Below, one piece after another: positions 51,859 through 60,800 of a stretch of DNA of 64,000 bases. The number at the start of each line of letters is the position of its first letter. Position 1 is the stretch's first letter. Made by a program: the position numbers and the translations under genes. This stretch comes from Roseburia hominis (GTDB taxonomy: Bacteria; Bacillota; Clostridia; Lachnospirales; Lachnospiraceae). The stretch spans positions 2,604,001 through 2,668,000 of the forward strand of contig CP159990.1 of the NCBI GenBank assembly GCA_040702975.1. Reading direction: 5' to 3'. The notes below the pieces were generated by a model that was not told where the DNA came from, searched no databases, and was given only the letters and a program-made list of their open reading frames with translations.

Positions 51859-53037
51859 CTATTTTTCTATGTTTTTTAACTTTAGAGACATCGTCAACCC
51901 AACAATATTTAATAATATCCCGAATAGAAATACAAATTTAAAGTTTATTTCATAAAGCATTCCACATAAAAAAGTACCTATACTAAATGAAATTAGATTT
52001 ACACTACCTATTATTCCCCAAAAACAATTAACTTCGTCCTCAGAGTAATTTGCAAACACATAAATATTAGAAGCATTATCAAAAACTGAACTTATCCCCG
52101 AAATTATAATTGCAATAGTTAAAATCCAACTATTTCCTGAACTATACATTATCAATAATAATAAGAGAAGTACAATGTCTACCTGAAATAGCAACTTTTT
52201 ATTAAACTTATCTAGTGTTATCCCTCCAGTAATAGACAATAATGATGAAATAAATGTAGACGTTGAAAAAACATAAAATATATTACTTACTTTTACTCCA
52301 ACGTCTGCAGCTACCAACGGCACAAAATTTACACAAGCCCCGCCAATCCCCAATACAAATAGTATACTGCAAAAAAAGATAAGTTCTTTGCTGGTTCCTT
52401 TAATTGTAACTTTATCCTCCTGCTTATTACTTTTTCTTAAACAACACTCCTCCTTGTCTACAATTTCTTTTTCTAAGCTACACACTGAAAAAAGAACTAA
52501 TACAAAAATACAACTATAAAATATCCAAACTAGATTTGTATTAGTCGACATAGTTTTTATTATTCCAATAATCAACAATCCCAAGAAACAACCTGCATAC
52601 AGAAACGCATCTCGTATTCCAAATATTATGCCAATATGATTTTTATCTGCCTTTGTTCCTAGTAAAGGATTAAGTATAACGTTTATAATACTTGTCGTAA
52701 TAAACAAAATTGAAAAACCAATAAAAGTTACTATAGGTGACTTTGTATAAATTAATACCACAAATACAATCATATCGAAAAAAAGTGTTATTTTTAAGCA
52801 CTTCATTTTACTTTCCACTGGTTTTAATGAAATTGGTATTACTACTATAGCTCTAGCCATTTTCGTAAAAGATAACAAAATACCATATAAAACAATACTA
52901 ATATTTCTTTCATCAAAAAACAGAGGTACAACAATTCCCAAACTTTCTTCTACTACAAAATATAAAAAAAATATAACATAAATAATAATAATAGGCCTAT
53001 TAATATATGTCATATATTTTTTAACTACCTGAAGCAT
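51859..53037 (-). CDS. Major facilitator superfamily transporter of the RiPP operon
   Basis: 392 residues, 12 predicted membrane helices in two sets of six, with a central basic/acidic loop near residues 195-215 (EKEIVDKEECCLRKSNKQEDK as pattern). GTKADKNHIGIIFGIRDA between helices 4 and 5 and GGITLDKFNKK in the second half are MFS loop features. It probably exports the mature peptide, perhaps after leader removal. MFS exporters accompany several small radical-SAM RiPPs. It follows the precursor gene across a hairpin. Confidence 0.88.
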   Translation of the reverse strand: MLQVVKKYMTYINRPIIIIYVIFFLYFVVEESLGIVVPLFFDERNISIVLYGILLSFTKMARAIVVIPISLKPVESKMKCLKITLFFDMIVFVVLIYTKSPIVTFIGFSILFITTSIINVILNPLLGTKADKNHIGIIFGIRDAFLYAGCFLGLLIIGIIKTMSTNTNLVWIFYSCIFVLVLFSVCSLEKEIVDKEECCLRKSNKQEDKVTIKGTSKELIFFCSILFVLGIGGACVNFVPLVAADVGVKVSNIFYVFSTSTFISSLLSITGGITLDKFNKKLLFQVDIVLLLLLLIMYSSGNSWILTIAIIISGISSVFDNASNIYVFANYSEDEVNCFWGIIGSVNLISFSIGTFLCGMLYEINFKFVFLFGILLNIVGLTMSLKLKNIEK

Positions 53038-53093
53038 CTTTTTAATATTCCTTTCAGATATTATTCATTGTAACAATTTCTATTTTTCAACAG

Positions 53094-53127
53094 AAAAACT
53101 AGTATATAGTATCATATACTAGTTTTT
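53094..53127 (-). terminator. Attenuator hairpin between RiPP precursor and exporter
   Basis: A perfect 14-bp stem AAAAACTAGTATAT with a 6-base loop; on the minus strand it ends in TTTTT. It is placed between the precursor stop and the MFS start, like the lanA-lanM hairpin. Partial termination would give excess precursor message. Confidence 0.8.
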
Positions 53128-53158
53128 CTTAGTAAGACCTACTAATGCCTACACATAA

Positions 53159-53266
53159 TTAGTGCCCATGCGACCTAGAACCAGTACTTCCGCCACCACC
53201 CCAATTACAAATGTGAACTGAATCAATTACTTCGAATTCAATAATGATTTCTTTTTTGTCATCCAT
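53159..53266 (-). CDS. Candidate RiPP precursor peptide (35 residues)
   Basis: Not listed by ordinary gene calling because of its length. ATG at 53264-53266 with AAGGTGAA ~8 bases upstream, stop at 53159. The leader-like half is MDDKKEIIIEFEVIDSVHI: acidic, with a clear beta-strand (EIIIEFEVI) of the kind that docks on an RRE protein. The other half is CNWGGGGSTGSRSHGH, with a single Cys, one Trp, a Gly run, Ser/Thr, Arg and His. It is the first gene of an operon with exporter, two radical SAM enzymes and RRE. I know no described family with this core. The natural product class (thioether, Trp or His crosslink) cannot be told from sequence. Confidence 0.82.
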   Translation of the reverse strand: MDDKKEIIIEFEVIDSVHICNWGGGGSTGSRSHGH

Positions 53267-53348
53267 AGTATTCACCTTCCTTATTTATTTTCCACATGTA
53301 GAATAGCCACATTATTGGCTTAATCTTATATTAGTTCATATTCAATAA

Positions 53349-53401
53349 AAAGTTTATGACGTTTTGCGAAAAAATAATTTTCACAAAAGGTCATAAACTT
53401 T
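53349..53401. promoter_or_regulatory. 24-bp inverted repeat, likely operator between divergent RiPP and peptide genes
   Basis: The arms 53349-53372 and 53378-53401 match at 22 of 24 positions around a 5-base centre. Each arm is AAAGTTTATGAC, one variable base, TTTTG, one variable base, GAAAA. It lies ~85 bases upstream of the precursor start and ~55 bases upstream of the secreted peptide start. A dimeric regulator such as the adjacent HTH-TPR protein could bind here and control both. As RNA it could also form a long hairpin. Confidence 0.75.
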
Positions 53402-53455
53402 CTTTATATTCTAAGATATTATATTTTCAAATACAAGAAAGGACTTAAATGAATT

Positions 53456-53605
53456 ATGAAAAACTTTAAAAAAATCATTTCCCTGACACTAATTATACTT
53501 CTTTTGAACTTAACTATTATTCCTCCAACTACACCTCCTGAAAACGGAAGTAACACAATAGGAACTGCAGATGTTGGAGGAGGTTTTGATGGTAGTGACA
53601 AATAA
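53456..53605 (+). CDS. Small secreted peptide, candidate pheromone
   Basis: 49 residues on the plus strand; AGAAAGGAC lies ~11 bases before the ATG. The start MKNFKKIISLTLIILLLNLT is a signal-peptide-like helix. It is followed by IIPPTTPPENG and a Gly/Asp-rich end, ADVGGGFDGSDK. Length and layout recall PapR (48 residues, next to PlcR) and other processed signalling peptides that are re-imported to bind TPR regulators. The gene ends only 2 bases from the stop of the convergent HTH-TPR regulator. It could instead be a second exported substrate. No similarity search is available. Confidence 0.65.
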   Translation: MKNFKKIISLTLIILLLNLTIIPPTTPPENGSNTIGTADVGGGFDGSDK

Positions 53606-53607
53606 CA

Positions 53608-55404
53608 TCATTCTCTAAATTTAAATGTAGGACCATTAACATAAGCCTCCACCAATTCATACCGTTTGTCCATTTTATATAATTTTAGCAACGATAATCC
53701 ATGAAAAAAGTACCTTCTACATCTGTTGTCCTCTCTCTGCTCCAATGCACATGCAAGAGTAACAAGGGTTCTTCCGATTCCATTCCCCTTTCCGGCTTCC
53801 ATTGAAACCTGCACTCGTCTCTTGCAGGTTTCAATGGCATCGAATATTTGATGTGTTTCCTCTAATGCAGTTGCCAGATTTCCTATTGCCAATCCCCATT
53901 CCCGTATGCAGAATACACACTTCACCCGACTTTCTTCCATACTTCTTATTTGCATTTTTAGTATTTGAATTGCCTTTTCTTTTTCGCCATTTTCATAATA
54001 AATAGTAGCAATCTGGTTTAAAATGTTATTTTCCGTTGTGGTAAGTCTATATGGAATATCCTTTTCCTGCTTCCAATCCAATGTGAGGCCTAAGATCCTC
54101 TCCAGTTGTTCCAAACAGACTTCACTATCCAGAGTTTTCTTTTTATACTTTATTCTAACCTTTTCAGCAGCAATATACTGCATATTATCCACAATCGAAC
54201 AATCCAGTCTCTTTTCAATTTCTTCCAGACTCTTTTCGACTTTATCGTACTCAAACCTCTGTATTTCTCCGACAATTTTCTTTTTAAACTCCAGTACTTC
54301 GTACTCGGCCGTTGTAATCACAGTTTCGACTCTATCTCTCTCCCTGTCCATCTTTTCTAATAATTGATATAAATTCCGGTTATTTGGACTCCTCCTTGCA
54401 GTCTCGATTCTGGACAGGGTTTCCTGCGAACATATCCCATCACACAGTGTTTCCTGCGTGATGCCAATAGCCTGCCTGGTTTTTTGAATAAGCTCACAAT
54501 CCAGTTCGAAACTACAGATCCAATGTTTAAACAATCGATATTTTTCAAAATCAACCTGAAACTCCTCTTCCACATCCAGAAGACTCTCCCTCTCCCTTCG
54601 CAGCATCTCGATAAATGCCTGATTACCATGACGGTATTCCAATAATTCCATATACTGCTCCAGAATTTCCGGCATATATAGCAGTTTCCCTTCTTCACGT
54701 AAAAGGGACAGTGATTCCCGAGTATGTACAAAAACAAAATCCTTTTCCCTTTTTACACCACAAATCCTCCCCATTAACAGTACAGCATAAGGGTAAACTT
54801 GTACCTGTTCTGAACTTTCCATACCCTTCTGAATAATATATCTTAAGATTTCTCTGATTTCTTCGGCATTTCTCTCATATATTGTTCCCTGGCAAACCTC
54901 CCATCTGAATAAAAGTAACTTGAGTTCCTCCGCGCTTAATGCTATTTCGCTTTTTACCGCACCTTCTGGCGGCATCGTTTGCTCAATTGCCCGATTAATA
55001 ATTGAAAGAATTTCTTCCGTCTCTCTTCCTCGCAGCCACGCAATCTGTGCACGTTCTTGTTCAATATATTGCCTGTGTATCGGCTTCTGCGCCTGCTTTT
55101 TCTGCTCATATTGAACAAGAAAAAGCTCTGCTGTGTCCAGATTCTGATAACAGATATTCGTCTGGATCTGATATTGTAGTTCGTAGAGCTCATATACGTC
55201 TAATGGAAGTATATATTCCAATAATTCCGTTGATTTTCCCATACGTCTGAATAGTCGATCCAGCAGAAAATGATCCGGCACCAATTGATTTTGCTCCATA
55301 CGCGTCAATTGTGGTGCCGAACAAAGTCCCCAACACAGTTGTTGCTGTGAAATCCCGGCTTCTCTTCGCAACCTATATAATATTTCACCAATTCCTTTCC
55401 CCAT
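53608..55404 (-). CDS. Tandem-HTH/TPR transcription regulator (Rgg/PlcR-like)
   Basis: 598 residues from the ATG at 55404 (GAGGAG upstream); a start six codons earlier overlaps the kinase stop. The first Xre-type HTH (~6-52) has ILYRLRREAGISQQQLCWGL and CSAPQLTRMEQN. A second HTH (~304-351) has LIQKTRQAIGITQETLCDGI and CSQETLSRIE. Between and after them are helical TPR-type repeats (~70-290 and ~360-590). Rgg, PlcR and NprR relatives bind imported peptides through their TPRs. Two HTHs in one chain would let a monomer bind a palindrome. It lies 10 bases downstream of the BceS-like kinase gene and may be cotranscribed with it. The likely ligand is the neighbouring 49-residue peptide. Confidence 0.85.
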   Translation of the reverse strand: MGKGIGEILYRLRREAGISQQQLCWGLCSAPQLTRMEQNQLVPDHFLLDRLFRRMGKSTELLEYILPLDVYELYELQYQIQTNICYQNLDTAELFLVQYEQKKQAQKPIHRQYIEQERAQIAWLRGRETEEILSIINRAIEQTMPPEGAVKSEIALSAEELKLLLFRWEVCQGTIYERNAEEIREILRYIIQKGMESSEQVQVYPYAVLLMGRICGVKREKDFVFVHTRESLSLLREEGKLLYMPEILEQYMELLEYRHGNQAFIEMLRRERESLLDVEEEFQVDFEKYRLFKHWICSFELDCELIQKTRQAIGITQETLCDGICSQETLSRIETARRSPNNRNLYQLLEKMDRERDRVETVITTAEYEVLEFKKKIVGEIQRFEYDKVEKSLEEIEKRLDCSIVDNMQYIAAEKVRIKYKKKTLDSEVCLEQLERILGLTLDWKQEKDIPYRLTTTENNILNQIATIYYENGEKEKAIQILKMQIRSMEESRVKCVFCIREWGLAIGNLATALEETHQIFDAIETCKRRVQVSMEAGKGNGIGRTLVTLACALEQREDNRCRRYFFHGLSLLKLYKMDKRYELVEAYVNGPTFKFRE

Positions 55405-55414
55405 ATAAATCTCC

Positions 55415-56425
55415 TCATTCATTCACGCGCTCTTCCCGCTCAAAATCCAGGTAGAGCTTTGTTCCTTTGCCCTCCTCAGATGCAATCCGAATGCCGTGGC
55501 CGAGTTTATCCATGACGGTCCTGCACAGATAGAGTCCGATTCCCGTGGATTTCTTGTTCTCACGCCCGTTATACCCCGTGAATCCATTTTCAAATACTCT
55601 CGGCAGGTCCTCCGGCGGAATTCCAATACCGGTATCCTCTATGACAAGTACATTTTTCCCTTCTTCACAATAGATCGAAATACAGCCTCCCTCCGGGGTG
55701 TACTTAAGCGCGTTGGAGAGAATCTGCTCCAACACCAGCAGAATCCATTTTTCGTCGGAAAGAATAGTCCTCTCAAATTCAGCCAGTTCAAGACGTATCT
55801 TCCGATACAGAAATTCCCGCGAGAATTTCTTCACAGACTGCCTTACAATCTGCTTAAGATCATAGGACTTTAGCACCAGATCCCGGCTCATATCTTCCAT
55901 TCTTAAGTAGGACAGCACCATCTCCACATACTGTTCCACCCGGAACACTTCCATATTCATACGCTGGTTCCAATCCTCCTGGGCCAGCCCGTCTTTCTGC
56001 GCCTGCAAAAGAAGATGCAGCCCCGCGATCGGCGTTTTGATCTGGTGGACCCACAGGCTGTAAAAATCCAACATGTCCTGCCGCGCATGTCTGGCCTTTG
56101 CCGCCTCCTCTTCCTTCCTCTCAAAAAGAATCTGCACCATCTCCTGATACTCCCTTTCCTTCGGAGATCTGGTCTCCGGCAGATTAGACACATCGTTTAA
56201 GAGGGCCTTCTTCGCCTGGCTCAGCTTCTTACGCTTATGGCTGTATTTTCCAAAATCCACCCCGGCCATGATGACCAGCACGAACAGGCTCAGCTCCACC
56301 GCGTAAGAAATATCATAAAACTTCGTTCCCTGCAGATACAACGCAAAAAATGCGACCGCTTCCATCAGAAAAATACACGGCAGCCAGCCAGCACGCTCTT
56401 TGATATAATCCCATACTATTCTCAT
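55415..56425 (-). CDS. BceS-type intramembrane-sensing histidine kinase
   Basis: 336 residues. Two short-looped membrane helices (~14-33 and 38-56) with almost no extracellular domain, typical of BceS kinases that sense through a BceB permease. H-box FYSLWVHQIKTPIAGL (His), N-box LVLEQILSNALKYTP, G-boxes DTGIGIPPEDLPRVF and KKSTGIGLYLC. The partner regulator is immediately upstream. The matching BceAB genes are not adjacent but ~6.4 kb downstream, on the far side of the RiPP locus. Confidence 0.92.
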   Translation of the reverse strand: MRIVWDYIKERAGWLPCIFLMEAVAFFALYLQGTKFYDISYAVELSLFVLVIMAGVDFGKYSHKRKKLSQAKKALLNDVSNLPETRSPKEREYQEMVQILFERKEEEAAKARHARQDMLDFYSLWVHQIKTPIAGLHLLLQAQKDGLAQEDWNQRMNMEVFRVEQYVEMVLSYLRMEDMSRDLVLKSYDLKQIVRQSVKKFSREFLYRKIRLELAEFERTILSDEKWILLVLEQILSNALKYTPEGGCISIYCEEGKNVLVIEDTGIGIPPEDLPRVFENGFTGYNGRENKKSTGIGLYLCRTVMDKLGHGIRIASEEGKGTKLYLDFEREERVNE

Positions 56426-56485
56426 ACTTTTCTTCTCCGTTTTCTATTCCTGCGTCCATTTCTATCCCCGCGTCTGCCTGACCTG

Positions 56486-57157
56486 CTACGGGATCAGATA
56501 CCCCAACCCTTTTTTTGTCTGAATAAAATCATGTACCCCGATCTCTTCCAGCCGCTTTCGCAGCCTTGTCACATTTACCGTCAAGGTGTTGTCATCGATA
56601 AAGCTCTCACTCTCCCAAAGCGCCGTGATAATGTCGTCTCTCGGCACGATCTTCCCCGCACGCTCCAAAAGAATCTGAAAAATCCGGTACTCATTTCTAC
56701 TAAGGCTCACCTTCTTATCCTGAAACTGTATGGTCGCATCTCCCAGATTGAGCACGACACCACCGCGCTCTAGGATATTTTCCTGTCCCTGGCGCAGATA
56801 GGTCCTCCTTAAGATTGCCTGCAATTTTGCAGTCATCACATGCAGATCAAAAGGCTTTTCGATAAAATCATCTCCGCCCATATTCATCGCCATGACGATG
56901 TTCATGCTGTCGGCCGCCGATGACAAAAATATGATAGGCACGTTGCTGATCTTGCGTATTTCCTGACACCAGTGGAAGCCGTTATAGTAGGGCAGACCGA
57001 TATCCAGAAGCACCAGTTCCGGGGAAGCCGCTTTAAATTCTCCCAGCACATTTCTGAAGTCCCGCACCCGGATCACCTCGTATCCCCATGTCACCAAATG
57101 CGCCTGCACCGCCTCCATGATCGTGCGGTCATCTTCTATTATCATGATCTTGAACAT
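56486..57157 (-). CDS. OmpR/BceR-type response regulator
   Basis: 223 residues. Receiver domain with MIIEDDRT, phospho-Asp in LVLLDIGLPYYNG, Ser/Thr in IFLSSAAD and Lys in DFIEKPFD. The C-terminal winged helix has LSRNEYRIFQILLERAG, FIDDNTLTVNVTRLRKRL and a wing ending GLGYLIP. It would activate the BceAB genes in response to cell-wall-active peptides. Confidence 0.93.
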   Translation of the reverse strand: MFKIMIIEDDRTIMEAVQAHLVTWGYEVIRVRDFRNVLGEFKAASPELVLLDIGLPYYNGFHWCQEIRKISNVPIIFLSSAADSMNIVMAMNMGGDDFIEKPFDLHVMTAKLQAILRRTYLRQGQENILERGGVVLNLGDATIQFQDKKVSLSRNEYRIFQILLERAGKIVPRDDIITALWESESFIDDNTLTVNVTRLRKRLEEIGVHDFIQTKKGLGYLIP

Positions 57158-57407
57158 TGTCTCACACTCTCTTCTTAATATTATTCGTATAAATGTTTCT
57201 TTTCATATTCTATTTGAGCAGAATTTTACTGTCAATAACAGGGGGGAAATCTTTAGAAATTCTTTTGTTTTTGTATAATATTGTTATCCAAAATATTACG
57301 GTATATTTGACATTTTTTCAAACACAATAGCTTGTAACTAAAGGAAAAAATATTTATAATATAGCTATATTTAACAGCTAGTACATCAAAGATCGGAGGT
57401 CATCAGT

Positions 57408-57677
57408 ATGGTACTAAATATGACGCGGGAAGAACACATGAAACTCATGCGAAAAGAACAATTTACTGAAGCACAGATTCTTGCTATCATTTCTCTAATA
57501 CAGAAAAAATGTAAAAAAGGAAAATCTCCGGAAGTCATTGCTGATGAAGTAGAGGAGAGCGTAGAGTTTACCCGTAGACTGTATGATTTGATTCAAGAGC
57601 ACCCCGATTGGTCGGAAGAAGAAATCTACAGAACTGCCTCTCGTACTTATGATTTTATCAGTCATAAAAGAAAATAA
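57408..57677 (+). CDS. Small protein resembling the C-terminal tail of Rpn-type nucleases
   Basis: 89 residues; GGAGGTCATCAGT before the ATG. AQILAIISLIQKKCKKGKSP followed by EVIADEVEESVEFTRRLYDLIQEHPDWSEEEI resembles the helical tail found after the PD-(D/E)XK domain of Rpn/PDDEXK-transposase-like proteins in Firmicutes. No nuclease domain is present. It may be a stand-alone helical gene or a remnant with its own start. A strong ribosome site argues that it is translated. Confidence 0.55.
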   Translation: MVLNMTREEHMKLMRKEQFTEAQILAIISLIQKKCKKGKSPEVIADEVEESVEFTRRLYDLIQEHPDWSEEEIYRTASRTYDFISHKRK

Positions 57678-57760
57678 TGAATCGAAAATCTCATACAGAA
57701 GAGAGGCGTGCCGAGATGAACGGTCCATCGGACGTTCACTCAGACATGCTTGGCAACTCA

Positions 57761-57798
57761 TAGCAGAGGAATTGGGGCACTCCCCAATTCCTCTGCTA
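57761..57798. terminator. Terminator between the small gene and carB
   Basis: A perfect 17-bp stem TAGCAGAGGAATTGGGG with a 4-base loop, followed by TTTATAAAA on the plus strand. It separates convergent units. Confidence 0.85.
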
Positions 57799-57817
57799 TT
57801 TATAAAACCCTATTCTT

Positions 57818-60800
57818 CTATTCCACCTTCGCAATATCAATCAGCGTAAGCTGCCTTATATCCGTATTCTCCAGACTGGTCACCAGCGCCCGGGCGGTAT
57901 CCATAGCCGTCAGAACGTTCACTCCGGTCTCGATCGCATTTCTCCGGATCACGAATCCGTCCCTCGAATGATCCGCACCCTGCGGCGGGGTATCAATGAC
58001 CAGATCAATCTCATGTCCCAGGATCAAATCCATCAGGTTCGGGGATTCCTCCTCGATCTTGTGCGTTGCCCTCGCCTTTACGCCACCTGCACGAAGTGCT
58101 TCCGCAGTACCGCGGGTTGCGAAGATACGGTATCCCAGCGCCTCGAATCTGCGTCCGATTTCCACCGCCTCGTCCTTGTCATCATCGCGGACCGTCATGA
58201 TCATATTCTTATATTTCGGCAGATTGACTCCTGCTCCCAGGAACGCCTTGTAAAGTGCCTCATTAAATGTCGATGCGATACCCAAACACTCTCCGGTAGA
58301 TTTCATCTCCGGTCCAAGGCTGATGTCTGCACCGCGGATCTTCTCGAAGGAGAATACCGGCATCTTGATTGCTATATAGTCTGCCTCTTTTTGCAGCCCC
58401 GGCGTATATCCCAGCTCCTTGATCTTATGGCCGATGATTACCTTGGTCGCCAGCGGCACGATCGGAATACCTGTCACCTTGCTGATATACGGAACAGTAC
58501 GGCTGGATCTCGGATTTACCTCGATCACATACACGTCTTCTCCGCACACAATAAACTGGATATTGATCATACCTACCACGTGAAGTGCCTTCGCAAGTCT
58601 CTTGGTGTATTCCTCAATCTTCCGCTTCGTCACTTCGGAAATGCTCTGAGCGGGGTATACGGAAATACTGTCGCCAGAATGGATACCTGCACGCTCAATA
58701 TGCTCCATGATTCCCGGAATCAGGATATCCTCCCCGTCACATACCGCGTCTACCTCGATCTCTTTTCCCTGCAGATATTTGTCTACCAGAATCGGGTGAT
58801 CCTGGGCAATCCGGTTGATGATTCCGATAAATTCGTCAATATCGTGGTCGTTTATAGCAATCTGCATTCCCTGTCCGCCGAGTACGTAGGACGGACGAAC
58901 CAGAACCGGATATCCGAGGCGGTTCGCCACCTCTTTAGCCTCCTCGGCGGTAAATACGGTATCCCCCTTCGGACGCGGGATCCGGCATTTCGCCAGAATC
59001 TCGTCGAACAGTTCTCTGTCCTCCGCCGCATCTACATTCTCGGCAGACGTTCCCAGAATCGGCACGCCCATCTTCATAAGCGCCTCCGTCAGCTTGATCG
59101 CCGTCTGTCCGCCGAACTGCACGACCGCGCCGTCCGGTTTTTCCAGATCCACGATACTTTCCACATCTTCCGGCGTCAGCGGTTCAAAATACAGCTTATC
59201 CGCAATGTCAAAGTCGGTACTTACCGTCTCCGGGTTGTTATTTACAATAATCGTCTCGTACCCTTCTTTGGCAAACGCCCAGGTACAGTGAACGGAACAG
59301 AAATCGAACTCAATTCCCTGTCCGATACGGATCGGTCCGGAGCCAAGTACCAGGACCTTCTTCCTTCCGCTGGTCTCCTCCGCCTCATTGAGACTTCCAA
59401 ATACTGAATAATAATACGGAGTTTCCGCCGCAAATTCGGCCGCGCAGGTATCTACCATCTTATACACGGCAACGATACCATTTGCATGGCGCATATCATG
59501 AATCTCTCTTTCCGATCTGCCGGTGAGGGCAGCAATCACGTTATCTGGGAACTCGATCCGCTTTGCCTCTTTTAAAAGCTCTGGCGTTAGTTCCTCCGTC
59601 TTAAGGCGCTGCTCCATTTCCACCAAAATAGCAATCTTATCGATGAACCATTTATCAATCTTCGTGATGGCATGAATCTCATCGTAGCTGATTCCCTTAC
59701 GGATCGCCTCCGCGATCAGCCAGATTCTTCTGTCATCTACGATCTCCAGTCTCTCCAGAATGTCTTCCCTTGAAAGCTCCGTAAAATCATAGGACATCAG
59801 GCTGTCCACATGCTGCTCCAGGGATCGGATCGCCTTCATCAGCGCCCCCTCAAAGTTGTCGCAGATGCTCATGACCTCTCCGGTAGCCTTCATCTGCGTC
59901 GTCAGCGTCCGTTTTGCGCTGATGAATTTGTCGAACGGAAGCCGGGGCATCTTCACCACACAGTAGTCCAGCATCGGCTCAAAGCTGGCATAGGTCTTCT
60001 GGGTCACTGCATTTTTAATCTCGTCCAGTGTATAACCAAGGGCAATCTTCGCCGCCACCTTCGCAATCGGATATCCCGTCGCCTTGGACGCCAGTGCGGA
60101 AGAACGGCTGACACGCGGATTTACCTCGATTACACAGTATTCAAAGGTCTCCGGGTGCAGTGCATACTGTACGTTACAGCCCCCGGTGATGTTGAGCTCA
60201 CTGATAATATTAAGGGCCGAGGTACGCAGCATCTGGTACTCCTTATCTCCCAGCGTCTGGGACGGAGCCACCACGATACTGTCTCCGGTATGCACACCTA
60301 CCGGGTCGATATTTTCCATATTACATACGGTGATACAGTTGCCCTTGCTGTCGCGCATCACCTCATACTCGATCTCCTTCCAGCCGGCGATACAGCGCTC
60401 CACAAGCACCTGTCCCACACGGGAAAGACGAAGTCCGTTTGCAAGGATCTCCTCCATCTCCACCACGTTATGTGCGATACCGCCGCCGCTTCCACCCAAA
60501 GTATAGGCCGGGCGAAGCACCACTGGATAACCAATCTGAGCGGCAAACGCCACGCCGTCTTCCACAGTCTCCACCACTTTTGACGGCGCCACAGGCTCTC
60601 CGATCTTCTCCATGGTCGCCTTGAATTCCAGACGGTCCTCGGCTTTTTTGATCGTCTCCGCAGTCGTGCCGATAAGACGCACTCCCTGCTCCTTCAAAAA
60701 TCCTGCCTCCTCAAGCTCCATGGCAAGATTCAGTCCCGCCTGGCCGCCCAGCGTCGGAAGCACACTGTCCGGTCTCTCCTTGAGAATGAGCTGCTCCACC

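Noticed and set aside
53419-53601. Minus-strand 60-codon frame over the secreted peptide
   Set aside because: No ribosome site. The plus-strand frame has a Shine-Dalgarno, a signal peptide and promoter-side context, so the minus frame is the shadow.
57968-59407. 479-codon plus-strand frame opposite carB
   Set aside because: Shadow of carB codon bias; no recognisable domain.
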